The notes beneath the pieces were generated by a model. That model was not told the DNA's origin and did not search any database. It saw only the letters and a list, made by a program, of their open reading frames with translations. Shown piece by piece: positions 34,709 through 42,758 of a stretch of DNA of 64,000 nt. Source of the stretch: Hymenobacter fodinae (GTDB lineage: Bacteria > Bacteroidota > Bacteroidia > Cytophagales > Hymenobacteraceae); contig NZ_SRLA01000004.1 in NCBI RefSeq assembly GCF_004745825.1, forward strand, positions 310,001 to 374,000, written 5' to 3'. Numbering within the stretch: the first letter of the stretch is position 1; each line of letters opens with the position of its first letter. The position numbers and the translations under genes are program-made.

Positions 34709-36331
34709 ATGTCCGAAACCGCCCTGCACGAAAGCATTCTTCTGGTTCTAGGCCTGCTGTTTGTTATGCTTCTGCTCGTGATGCTGAGCCAGAAGCTCCG
34801 GATGTCGTACCCTATTTTTCTGGTGGTGGCGGGCCTGGCCCTGAGTTTTATTCCGGGCCTGCCGCGCATCGTCATCGACCCCGACCTGATCTTCCTGATT
34901 TTCCTGCCGCCCCTGCTCTACCAGGCTGCCTGGGAAACCGCTTGGAAAGACTTCTGGCGCTGGAAACGCCCCATTTTGCTGCTGGCCTTCGGGCTCGTCT
35001 TCTTCACCTCCACCATAGTGGCCTACGTCTCCCGGGCCATGATTCCGGGGTTCACGCTACCGCTGGGGTTTCTGCTGGGCGGCATTATTTCTCCGCCCGA
35101 TGCCGTGGCGGCCACCTCCGTACTTAAGGGCATCAAGGTGCCGCGTCGGGTCACGAGCATTCTGGAAGGAGAAAGCCTCATCAACGACGCCAGCAGCCTG
35201 ATCGTGTTTCGCTTCGCGCTAGCCGCAGTGGTGTCGGGCACATTTTCGGCCCATCAGGCGGCTACCAGCTTCCTGCTGGTGAGCACCATGGGCTTGGTAG
35301 TAGGGCTGGTAGTGGCCTACGGGTTCTACCTCATTCATCGGTTTTTTCCCACCACGCCCAGCATCAATACCGTGCTCACGTTTATTGCCCCCTACGTGAT
35401 GTACTTGCTGGCCGAGGAGTTCCACTTCTCTGGGGTGCTGGCCGTGGTGAGCGGGGGGCTGCTCCTCTCCCACCTCTCCCACCGGGTATTTGATGCCGAC
35501 ACTCGTTTGCAGGCCAACAGCGTGTGGGCCAGCGTGGGCTTTGTGCTCAACGGGCTGGTGTTTATTCTGATAGGCCTAGAGCTGCCCGTGGCCGTGGAGG
35601 GACTGGGCACATACTCGCTGCAGCAGGCCATTGCCTACGGAGGCGCCATCAGCCTAATTATTATCCTGATTCGGCTGCTCTGGATGTACCCCGCCGCCTT
35701 TGTCCCCCGCTGGCTGAGCCGCGGCATCCGGACCAATGAAACCAGCCCCGGCTGGCAGGGCCCCCTCATCATTGGCTGGGCCGGGATGCGCGGGGTGGTA
35801 TCGTTGGCCTCGGCCCTCTCGGTGCCACTACTGCTCAGCAACGGTCAGGCCTTTCCGCAGCGCAATCTGATACTGTTCATCACATTCGTGGTTATTCTCG
35901 TCACGCTGGTGTTTCAGGGCCTCACCCTGCCCTTAATTATTCGCCTTACGGGCGTGGCGGAAATTGAAGAAAGCATGCCTACCGATGCTCAGGAAGCCGG
36001 TATCCGGCTCCGGCTGCGCCACGTGGCCCTCGCCCACATGGACCAGCACTACGGGCGCGACATGCAGCAGAATGAACTCATCAAGGCTCTGCAGCAACGC
36101 ATGCAGGCCGAAGCTCAGCGCACTGGCAACCTGCTGGAAGCCCTTGACTACGACGAAACCAAGCGCCAGGCCCTGAAGCGTTACCACCAAGTACTGCTAG
36201 ATGTGCTGCGAGTACAGCGCGAGGAGCTCTTTGTTCTGCGCCATGAAGATGTGTTTGACGAGGAAATGCTGCGCCATCAAGAAGCTCAACTCGACCTCGA
36301 CGAAGCCAAGATCAGCCACATGCCGCACTAG
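34709..36331 (+). CDS. CPA1-type Na+/H+ antiporter
   Basis: A 540-residue antiporter. About a dozen membrane segments occupy residues 1-420; LSQKLRMSYPIFLVVAGLALS, LIFLIFLPPLLYQAAWET, IISPPDAVAATSVLKG and ILEGESLINDASSLIVFRFA are CPA1/NhaP-like signatures (the ND pair in INDASS lies in the transport site). A cytoplasmic helical tail of about 120 residues follows. It exchanges Na+ (or K+) for H+ and helps pH and salt control. Single gene. Confidence 0.93.
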   Translation: MSETALHESILLVLGLLFVMLLLVMLSQKLRMSYPIFLVVAGLALSFIPGLPRIVIDPDLIFLIFLPPLLYQAAWETAWKDFWRWKRPILLLAFGLVFFTSTIVAYVSRAMIPGFTLPLGFLLGGIISPPDAVAATSVLKGIKVPRRVTSILEGESLINDASSLIVFRFALAAVVSGTFSAHQAATSFLLVSTMGLVVGLVVAYGFYLIHRFFPTTPSINTVLTFIAPYVMYLLAEEFHFSGVLAVVSGGLLLSHLSHRVFDADTRLQANSVWASVGFVLNGLVFILIGLELPVAVEGLGTYSLQQAIAYGGAISLIIILIRLLWMYPAAFVPRWLSRGIRTNETSPGWQGPLIIGWAGMRGVVSLASALSVPLLLSNGQAFPQRNLILFITFVVILVTLVFQGLTLPLIIRLTGVAEIEESMPTDAQEAGIRLRLRHVALAHMDQHYGRDMQQNELIKALQQRMQAEAQRTGNLLEALDYDETKRQALKRYHQVLLDVLRVQREELFVLRHEDVFDEEMLRHQEAQLDLDEAKISHMPH

Positions 36332-36556
36332 CGTTAGGTGGTGAGGTGACAAGATGATGGAGGTAATCCAGTGGTTGGCTGGTGCGCTGTGACAAGACAG
36401 CAAGACCACGAGCGCAGATCCCCTACTAAGCAGAACGGTATCGAACAACGGTTGAGTAGGCCACCGCTGAAAGTGGCCTAGGCGCGTTAACTACCTGTGC
36501 TGCACGTCGTATAGCCGTGAAAGGACTTTCTTTCACGCCCTCCAACCACCCTCGCT

Positions 36557-36940
36557 ATGGATCAAAACGAGCATAACCGCACCCAAGCCCAGCTAGCCAA
36601 CGACGGCAGCGACGCTTCCCGCCCCGAAAACGCCCACGGCCTCGCCGGCCAACAGCAAGGCGCCGCCAACCCAAACATCGACAAACCCAACGATACCAGT
36701 GGCCGCCACGGCGGCAACCACGGCAACGATGGCGGCGAACTAGTCCGCGACGCCAAGGGCAGCAGCCACCGCGGCGACGAACCCAACGCCGAATCGGAGA
36801 ATACCGGGGGCGGCGACGATAACACGGGCAAGCATCACACCCAGCACACCACCAAGGACCAAACCAGCTACGGCACCGGCAACGCCGTGCCCAGCTCGGC
36901 CAACGACGGCGGCAAAATAGACGACGCCAACAACCAGTAA
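36557..36940 (+). CDS. Small disordered hydrophilic (hydrophilin-like) protein
   Basis: A 127-residue protein made almost entirely of Gly, Asn, Asp, His, Ser, Thr, Gln and Glu, with no hydrophobic core (for example GRHGGNHGNDGGELVRDAKG). It has no signal peptide and no aromatic residue apart from one Tyr. The composition fits the hydrophilin class of desiccation or osmotic stress proteins, which is an inference from composition only. The A+C-rich, strongly biased codons explain the long but meaningless antisense frames. Two large inverted repeats follow it. Confidence 0.7.
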   Translation: MDQNEHNRTQAQLANDGSDASRPENAHGLAGQQQGAANPNIDKPNDTSGRHGGNHGNDGGELVRDAKGSSHRGDEPNAESENTGGGDDNTGKHHTQHTTKDQTSYGTGNAVPSSANDGGKIDDANNQ

Positions 36941-36960
36941 CTTCCCGGACTGCGAAAATC

Positions 36961-37036
36961 CGTTTCGCGACGAGCCACAGGCGAGTTCCTATGCATGGTA
37001 ACATGACCGGATAATCGCAGTGCTCGTCGCGAAACG
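36961..37036. repeat. Perfect 15-bp inverted repeat after the hydrophilin-like gene
   Basis: CGTTTCGCGACGAGC (36961-36975) is the exact reverse complement of 37022-37036, separated by 46 bases. It may terminate the upstream gene or be a remnant of a small mobile repeat. Confidence 0.75.
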
Positions 37037-37058
37037 AGTGTTCAGTAGCTTCTTAGAC

Positions 37059-37155
37059 CGTCATGCTGAGCGGAGTCGAAGCATCTCTACCGCTTCGTTG
37101 CTAGACCACTTGGTTAGCCAGAGGTAGAGATGCTTCGGCTCCGCTCAGCATGACG
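37059..37155. repeat. Long inverted repeat of the CGTCATGCTGAGC family, copy 1
   Basis: Arms 37059-37091 and 37123-37155 (33 bases each) are inverted copies with one mismatch that would pair as G-U. Each arm runs CGTCATGCTGAGCGGAG, then a GAAGCATCTCTACC part. The whole would fold into a long hairpin. Similar short dispersed repeats are common in intergenic DNA of this bacterial group. It lies about 150 bases upstream of the pyrophosphatase gene; a shorter relative lies just after that gene. Confidence 0.85.
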
Positions 37156-37307
37156 TTCTTTTCACTTTCTGTTCGTTATTCTGCCTAGGCCACTTTCCTG
37201 GAATGACGGGCTCTAAAGCATCGATTCTAGCACCGTCCGTCCAACCTCGGCCATAACACAGCGCCCCTGGGCAGCCGTAGAGCGAGCCTACCTTCTTTGC
37301 TCCATTC

Positions 37308-37835
37308 ATGGCTACTCCCCTCGATAAATTACCGGCCCATGTGGCCCACTCCCACATGCTGGTGCACGTAGTAGTTGAAACGCCCAAGGGTGAACGAAAC
37401 AAAGTGGCCTACGAGCCCGATCTGGGCGTATTTATGCTGAAAGGCGTGCTGCCCGAAGGCCACAGCTTCCCCTACGATTTCGGATTTGTGCCTTCTACCA
37501 AAGCTGAAGACGGCGACCCGCTCGATGTGCTTCTGCTCCTCGACGCGCCCACCTTTGCCGGCTGTGTGGTAGAAGCCCGCCTGATCGGAGCCCTAGAAAT
37601 TGAACAGCTGGAAGACGACGGCTCCCGCGTCCGCAACGACCGGCTGCTGGCCGTGGCCAACAACTCCCGCCTGCACAAAGGCCTCCACGAAATCACGGAC
37701 CTCTCCCGTGAAATGCTCCACGAAATCGAGCACTTCTTCAGCTCCTACAACTCCGTAAAAGGCGGCGAAATAAAAGTGCTTCACCGCGTAGGAGCAAAAA
37801 AGGCCCACACCCTATTGGCGCAAGCCCTGCTGTAA
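37308..37835 (+). CDS. ppa: Inorganic pyrophosphatase (family I)
   Basis: A 175-residue soluble family I pyrophosphatase. It shows the signature DGDPLDVL (Mg-binding Asp residues) and HSFPYDFGFVPSTKAEDGDP, plus the PKGERNKVAYEP segment at the start. It splits pyrophosphate and drives biosynthetic reactions. Single gene, flanked on both sides by related inverted-repeat elements. Confidence 0.94.
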   Translation: MATPLDKLPAHVAHSHMLVHVVVETPKGERNKVAYEPDLGVFMLKGVLPEGHSFPYDFGFVPSTKAEDGDPLDVLLLLDAPTFAGCVVEARLIGALEIEQLEDDGSRVRNDRLLAVANNSRLHKGLHEITDLSREMLHEIEHFFSSYNSVKGGEIKVLHRVGAKKAHTLLAQALL

Positions 37836-37865
37836 GCAAGCACAACAGGTTTCTACCATACCACC

Positions 37866-37936
37866 CGTCATGTCGAGCTTGTCGAGACATCTCGCGTGCT
37901 GACGTTGGCGTGGTAATCAAACTGCCCAAGATGACG
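37866..37936. repeat. CGTCAT...ATGACG repeat element, copy 2
   Basis: Starts CGTCATGTCGAGCTTGTCGA (37866 on) and ends ATGACG (37931-37936). It shares the CGTCATG/GAGC/GTCGA/ATCTC layout of copy 1 at 37059 but is shorter and less perfectly inverted. It sits 30 bases after the pyrophosphatase stop. Confidence 0.65.
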
Positions 37937-38082
37937 TGCTTTTGGAGTGGTTTAGCCTACTAAGTCAGTACAAGTAATGAGCTAAAGTTCAGTGGTGGCA
38001 CGGTAGCGCCTAGAAGAGTAAATGATCAGATTGTCAGCAGCATACTGCTGGTTCTCTTTCACTCTCCTTACTCTCTATCTTC

Positions 38083-39588
38083 ATGTTAGATATTCCGTCC
38101 CTAACTACCACTAAACTTCCTCGCTACGATCAGGCCATTAAGGATTACGCTGATGTGCAAGGCAACATCCTCAAAGGACACGGCCGCGACCATGCCGCTT
38201 TCCTGTTCATTGAGCTGACCTCTGATAAGGCAAAGAGTCAGGCTTGGCTGCAGTCCTTATTGGATGGAACGGGGCCCGTTACGCTTACCTCCACGGCCAA
38301 GCAGCTGCAGGATACGGTTCGCTTCAAGCAGTTTCGTATTCCCGGCGACTTGTTTGCCATGATTCTGTTTACGACCGCGGGGGTGGAAGCGCTAGGCCAA
38401 ACGCCCCCCACGGAGCCAAAACAAGCAGATCTGCCTCCTAGTGTGGCTCATCTTGCTCCCGCCTTCTCGCGGGGTATGCGCACGGAGGACACCCGGCAGC
38501 TACTCTCCGACCCAGCGCCTGAGCCAGATGTTTATGACCCCGGCTGGTTTAAACCTGGCACCGCAGAGCCCACGCCTCTTCACGCTCTCCTGCTGCTGGC
38601 CGATGACGACTTCGACCTCCTGCAACGCACCGTCCGCGCCGTTTCCGACGACCTGACAGGCATTGGTGAGATTCGTATTCTGGAGTGGGGCCACGCGCTG
38701 CGCAACGCCGATGGCAACGGCATTGAGCACTTCGGCTACGCCGACGGAGTAAGTCAGCCGGTGTACCTGGCCAATGATATGCCCAACGACGACCCCACTA
38801 GTGCCGATTTTGAAGATATTGACCGCTGGGACCCTAGCGCTACGCCCGAGGAGCTGGTGCTAGTACCCGATCCGCTCGGGAAAGGACAGGGCAGCTTCTT
38901 TGTGTTTCGCAAGCTTCAGCAGTACGTGCGGGAGTTTAAAGAAGCTGAAGAAAAGCTGGCTAAACGCTTAGCCCTGGCCAAAGGCGACGAGGAGCGGGCC
39001 GGCGCTATGCTGGTAGGCCGCTACGAGGATGGTACCCCGGTAGTAGAGCGCGGCAGCGACGGGCTCATCAACCCCATTGCCAACAACTTCGACTATGCCG
39101 AGGACATGCAGGGGCACCGCTGCCCTTTCCACTCGCACATTCGTAAGATGAACCCGCGTGGCGAAACCGCCCAACAGGCCACTGGCGCTTCCGCTGAGGA
39201 GCGGGAAGAGATGCGCAAGGAAGAACTGTTGCGTCGCCTCACTCGCCGTGGCATTCCTTTCGGCGACCCCGAAGAAGCGCAGAAGGAAGATGGCAAACCT
39301 GTTGGGTTGCTGTTCATGTGCTTTCAGCGCAACATCGCCCAACAGTACGAATTCATCCAGAAGTTCTGGGCAAATAACGCCGGTTTCCTTAAAAAAGAAC
39401 CTGCCACGGGCCTCGACCCCATCATTGGGCAAGGCACGCGCGATAAGCTGCGCTTTAACTATACCTACGGCGGCGCGGGCTGCCGACAAGCTGAGTTCAA
39501 GGAATTTGTGAAGCTACGCGGGGGCGAGTATTTCTACGCTCCGTCGATGAGCGGGCTACGGGCCCTGGCGGGGGATAAATCGGTCTGA
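38083..39588 (+). CDS. DyP-type peroxidase
   Basis: A 501-residue dye-decolorising peroxidase. The distal GxxDG motif is GYADG (218-222, followed by VSQP), and the proximal heme ligand is in the HSHIRKMNPRG segment (H352 likely). A C-terminal GGAGCRQAEFKEFVKLRGGEYFYAPS part closes the heme pocket. No signal peptide is seen, so it is cytoplasmic unless it travels in an encapsulin shell, and no encapsulin gene is nearby. A helical lipoprotein and a coiled-coil protein follow; whether they work with it is unknown. Confidence 0.93.
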   Translation: MLDIPSLTTTKLPRYDQAIKDYADVQGNILKGHGRDHAAFLFIELTSDKAKSQAWLQSLLDGTGPVTLTSTAKQLQDTVRFKQFRIPGDLFAMILFTTAGVEALGQTPPTEPKQADLPPSVAHLAPAFSRGMRTEDTRQLLSDPAPEPDVYDPGWFKPGTAEPTPLHALLLLADDDFDLLQRTVRAVSDDLTGIGEIRILEWGHALRNADGNGIEHFGYADGVSQPVYLANDMPNDDPTSADFEDIDRWDPSATPEELVLVPDPLGKGQGSFFVFRKLQQYVREFKEAEEKLAKRLALAKGDEERAGAMLVGRYEDGTPVVERGSDGLINPIANNFDYAEDMQGHRCPFHSHIRKMNPRGETAQQATGASAEEREEMRKEELLRRLTRRGIPFGDPEEAQKEDGKPVGLLFMCFQRNIAQQYEFIQKFWANNAGFLKKEPATGLDPIIGQGTRDKLRFNYTYGGAGCRQAEFKEFVKLRGGEYFYAPSMSGLRALAGDKSV

Positions 39589-39747
39589 TGTCAGTCTACT
39601 CTAGTTGCTTATTGCCTCAAGGCCTTTGGGATTTCACTAAACCGGCTCTTGAACGTCACGCTTGATTTGGGGTTCCCTGCCGAAACACGACCAAATAAAA
39701 GTCAGATTAGAAGCACCACCTCACTGTCGAAGGGCGCTACCGATAAA

Positions 39748-39780
39748 CTTATTGCTTGCCTGCTCAAAAGCAAGCATAAG
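39748..39780. repeat. Inverted repeat downstream of the DyP gene
   Basis: CTTATTGCTTGC (39748-39759) pairs with GCAAGCATAAG (39770-39780) apart from one bulged T. There is no T run; possible weak terminator of the DyP gene. Confidence 0.45.
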
Positions 39781-39826
39781 CACCTGGCGCCAGTAGCCTT
39801 TCAGTGCATCTCTTGCCCATGTTTCT

Positions 39827-40927
39827 ATGAGAAGTATTCGGTTGTTTCTACCATTACTATTGCTGCTCTTGCCCCTAAAAGGCTGCAAAGTGCCCGACGT
39901 GAATCCGTTTGCGAAGGCAACTACGGAAATGACTTCTGCTCTTACCCTTGGCCTCGATCATGCCACTACGCAGCTAGGGTTAACGACCAAGCAGAAGCTA
40001 GCCCCCGCTCAGCTGCAACAGCTACAAGCCCAGCAAAAAAAGCTGCGTCAGCAGGCAGCGGCTATTCAGGAGATCTTAAAGGCGCTCGATGCGTATTCGG
40101 GCACCTTGGTGGAGGTGGCCGATGCCAACTCTAAAGGCAAGGAATCCATTAACGAAGCGGCGGACGCTCTAGCTAGCATCTCCACCGCGCTTGGCCCCAG
40201 CGTTAGCTTAGGCATAAAAGGGGCGGCGGAAGGCGTAAAAGCCATTTCGGGTTATGTCCAAACTATCCGTACTCTCAGTTCCCTGAAAAAAGCAGTCCAG
40301 CCGGCTGATGCCGCCATTCAACGCGTGGCTACCATTCTACAAGCCAACTTCGCTGACTTGGCCAGAATTGATAGCACGGCCGCCGATATTCAGGAGGTGA
40401 TTATCACGGATCAAAACCAGCTTATTCTTCAGTCTTACGACGACCTGCAGCAGCGTCAGACGTTAGCCGATACGATGACCGCCTATATTGTGGCTTTTGA
40501 GAACACAGCGTATAAGCCTTCTACCCCACGCCGTACCCAACGGCTGGAGCAGCTGTTGAAGTCCATGAAGGCAATTGACAAAGCTGTTCCGGCTGCTACC
40601 TCAGCGAATCCTGCCCAACTTAGCGCCACACTCGCCCTGTTAAGTAAGCGGGAGGCATTCTGGCTGCAAAGGGCCACCGACGTCAACCGGTTACGGCCGC
40701 GCTATGAGGCGGTGCAGGCCCAGCTGGCGACCATCAGAACCGGTAGCAGCCAGCGTCGCAGCTTATTTGCCCAGAGCACCCACTTGGTCCAAGTCTGGGC
40801 GCGGGCTCATACCTCACTCAAAACGGCTGTACTGAAAGAAAGCCGCTCCGTTTCTTTTCAGGAAGTACTTGTTGCGGCTCAGGAGTTGAGATCCTTCATC
40901 GACAAGATTGAAACGAACAAGCAATAA
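39827..40927 (+). CDS. Helical lipoprotein of unknown family
   Basis: A 366-residue lipoprotein: signal MRSIRLFLPLLLLLLPLKGC (lipobox LKGC, Cys20), then a long, mostly helical mature part. QLQQLQAQQKKLRQQAAAIQ and later stretches have coiled-coil periodicity; there is little beta structure and no catalytic motif. The family is not recognised. It is followed 11 bases later by another helical gene, so the two form a unit. The DyP gene lies 238 bases upstream. Confidence 0.7.
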   Translation: MRSIRLFLPLLLLLLPLKGCKVPDVNPFAKATTEMTSALTLGLDHATTQLGLTTKQKLAPAQLQQLQAQQKKLRQQAAAIQEILKALDAYSGTLVEVADANSKGKESINEAADALASISTALGPSVSLGIKGAAEGVKAISGYVQTIRTLSSLKKAVQPADAAIQRVATILQANFADLARIDSTAADIQEVIITDQNQLILQSYDDLQQRQTLADTMTAYIVAFENTAYKPSTPRRTQRLEQLLKSMKAIDKAVPAATSANPAQLSATLALLSKREAFWLQRATDVNRLRPRYEAVQAQLATIRTGSSQRRSLFAQSTHLVQVWARAHTSLKTAVLKESRSVSFQEVLVAAQELRSFIDKIETNKQ

Positions 40928-40938
40928 CGCTTACTGCC

Positions 40939-41421
40939 ATGCCAAAAATAGACTGGGACAACCTGCTACTCCTCTCTGAGTGGGCCGACGCGCTGATGCA
41001 ATTGTTGGCGGCGGCCGAGGATGCTATTAAGAGCAAAAATGCCACCCAGCGGCAGCAGGCAAACGATATGCTAAAGCTTTACATCAAAAAATCGCCGATA
41101 GATGCCGGCCCGCTGGATACCATTGCGGCCGCAGCCATTATCGACGTGGACATTGCCGTAATAGAAGAGGCCTTATTCAGAATCGGGCAGCGGAAAGATG
41201 AGCTACAAAAGCAGATTCAGCTTATACAAGGCGTGACCAAACAGGCGAGCAGTAGCGCGAAGGAACTCCGGCTCGATGGCCTCAAAAAAGCAGTAGATAG
41301 CACCAAGACAGCGCTGGAAGGATTGAAAGCCGTAAACGACGATTTGAGCAAGAGTGATAGTAAGCTGACGAAGAAGCTGGATAAGATAGTAGCTGACTTG
41401 AATAGCCTGGAAGAGGAATAG
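40939..41421 (+). CDS. Small coiled-coil protein
   Basis: A 160-residue protein without signal peptide. Two helical regions are visible: residues 1-50 and a strong coiled coil over about 65-157 (KDELQKQIQLIQGVTKQASS, LDGLKKAVDSTKTALEGLKA, SKLTKKLDKIVADLNSLEEE). Family not recognised. It lies 11 bases after the helical lipoprotein gene and ends in a strong terminator, so the pair is probably co-transcribed. As a cytoplasmic partner to a lipoprotein it would need an adaptor; the match is unclear. Confidence 0.65.
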   Translation: MPKIDWDNLLLLSEWADALMQLLAAAEDAIKSKNATQRQQANDMLKLYIKKSPIDAGPLDTIAAAAIIDVDIAVIEEALFRIGQRKDELQKQIQLIQGVTKQASSSAKELRLDGLKKAVDSTKTALEGLKAVNDDLSKSDSKLTKKLDKIVADLNSLEEE

Positions 41422-41499
41422 GACCCTGTGTGCATAAACTTGAAAGCCCGAAACGGAGTACTACTGAGGAGCTGAGTAAGATATCATTTAGCCCTGCTC

Positions 41500-41543
41500 A
41501 AAAAAGCCCCCACACGCCGCTGCGCGGCGCTGGAGGCTTTTTT
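41500..41543. terminator. Bidirectional terminator between convergent genes
   Basis: AAAAAAGCC (41500-41508) pairs with GGCTTTTTT (41535-41543), with an inner stem CGCCGC (41515-41520) to GCGGCG (41524-41529). It separates the coiled-coil gene (plus) from the HNH gene (minus). Confidence 0.85.
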
Positions 41544-41553
41544 GCTTATCTGT

Positions 41554-42633
41554 TTAGTCTTTCATAATTAGCTGCTCGCCAAGAGGATAAATATCGTGGT
41601 GAGTGTGGCTTCCGAGGCGCCAGCCGGTTGGGCCAGCGCAGTTAGTCTTACTACTGTCAGTTGGGCGCCCCCACCCCGCCAGCTGTTGGCGCAGATTTTC
41701 CGGCCTAGGCCACCCTGCTCGTTCCGTGGGCAGTTGCAGATGCTGGCCCTCAAACTGCCGGATACCATAGGAGGCTCCGTCCACCTCCGCGAAGGCCGGG
41801 CTACACCGCACGTTGTAGTCCTCGTCTATTGAGAACAGCTGGCGGTCGAAGGCGCGGTGCAGGTTGGGGCACAGGGCCAGCCCGTTGCCGATGGTGTCGT
41901 CGTGACTGAGGGCCCAAGGCACAATGTGGCAGGCATCGAGCAAGGGATTGAGGGCGGCCGTGCCCGTGCTCACCAGCTTCAGGCCCGATATGGCGCAGGT
42001 GTGGTTGTAGGCCTCTAGCACAACGCGCTTAAACAGCCCACTCCGCACGGCCGCATCAAGCTCATCGGTAGCGGCGGCCCGGACGGCATACGTGGCAGCG
42101 GGCTCCTCCAGCATCTGGCGGCGCAGCTGTTGCACGGCCTCGGTGCCGGCGCGGGGCTGGTATCGGAAGCGCGTCTGTGGAAAGTAACGGCGCATCAGGG
42201 CCTGGCGCAGCTCCTCGCGGGCCATCGGCTCCTGCAGCAACGCCCACAGCTCCGCATCCAGATAGGCGTAGGCCACCGTGTCGCGCAGACTCCGCAGGCT
42301 CTTAACTGAGCGCGAAGCCGTCAGCAGCAATTCCATGCCGGGTAGGGTGCGCAGGTGCCAGAAACCGTCGCCGGTGAGGTGGTAGAAGGGCAGGAAAAAG
42401 TCGTTGGCCCGAAACAATGCCGAGGTGCTCAAGTCGCGGCAGAGGCTCCGGAAAGCAGCCAGCAATTCTGGAGTGATATAGATGCAGTTATCTTGGATAC
42501 TACCCTCCTCAATGCCATCAAGCACGGCTAGTAGCAACGCAGGCTTATATGGAGCCTCCCCGTGCTGGCGGCTGCGCGCCACGCGCAGGTGGGTGAAGCG
42601 GTGGAGGTAGATATCGTGTACGGATTTCGGCAC
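41554..42633 (-). CDS. HNH endonuclease with possible sulfur- or modified-DNA-binding N-terminus
   Basis: A 359-residue nuclease. The C-terminal HNH domain runs from CAISGLKLVS through LLDACHIVPWALSHDD to NGLALCPNLHRAFD; the first H of HIVPW, the N of CPNLH and its H are the expected catalytic residues (HNH_2-like). The N-terminal part (HGEAPYKPALLLAVLDGIEE ... FYHLTGDGFWHLRTLPG) resembles the HKPLLLLxALxR ... DGLWxL pattern of the sulfur-binding domain in phosphorothioate-dependent restriction enzymes. This suggests modification-dependent restriction, but the resemblance is loose. The GTG at 42633 is chosen; a longer frame to 42942 would overlap ettA. Confidence 0.75.
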   Translation of the reverse strand: MPKSVHDIYLHRFTHLRVARSRQHGEAPYKPALLLAVLDGIEEGSIQDNCIYITPELLAAFRSLCRDLSTSALFRANDFFLPFYHLTGDGFWHLRTLPGMELLLTASRSVKSLRSLRDTVAYAYLDAELWALLQEPMAREELRQALMRRYFPQTRFRYQPRAGTEAVQQLRRQMLEEPAATYAVRAAATDELDAAVRSGLFKRVVLEAYNHTCAISGLKLVSTGTAALNPLLDACHIVPWALSHDDTIGNGLALCPNLHRAFDRQLFSIDEDYNVRCSPAFAEVDGASYGIRQFEGQHLQLPTERAGWPRPENLRQQLAGWGRPTDSSKTNCAGPTGWRLGSHTHHDIYPLGEQLIMKD

Positions 42634-42696
42634 AGTTAACTCAGCTGAAAATTGTCCGCTTATTTTTAGACGTATGTAGCCGCAATAAGCGCTAAA

Positions 42697-42728
42697 AAAA
42701 TCCCCGCCTGCAAACAGGCGGGGATTTT
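42697..42728 (-). terminator. Terminator after ettA
   Basis: AAAATCCCCGCCTG (42697-42710) pairs perfectly with CAGGCGGGGATTTT (42715-42728) around CAAA. It follows the ettA stop on the minus strand and precedes the HNH start. Confidence 0.92.
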
Positions 42729-42758
42729 CTATGCAATAACATTGCTTGTCAACAGCTA

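Noticed and set aside
39649..40134. 161-codon plus-strand frame overlapping the helical lipoprotein start
   Set aside because: Different frame from the lipoprotein, with no motif or signal peptide; the lipoprotein frame has a clear lipobox.
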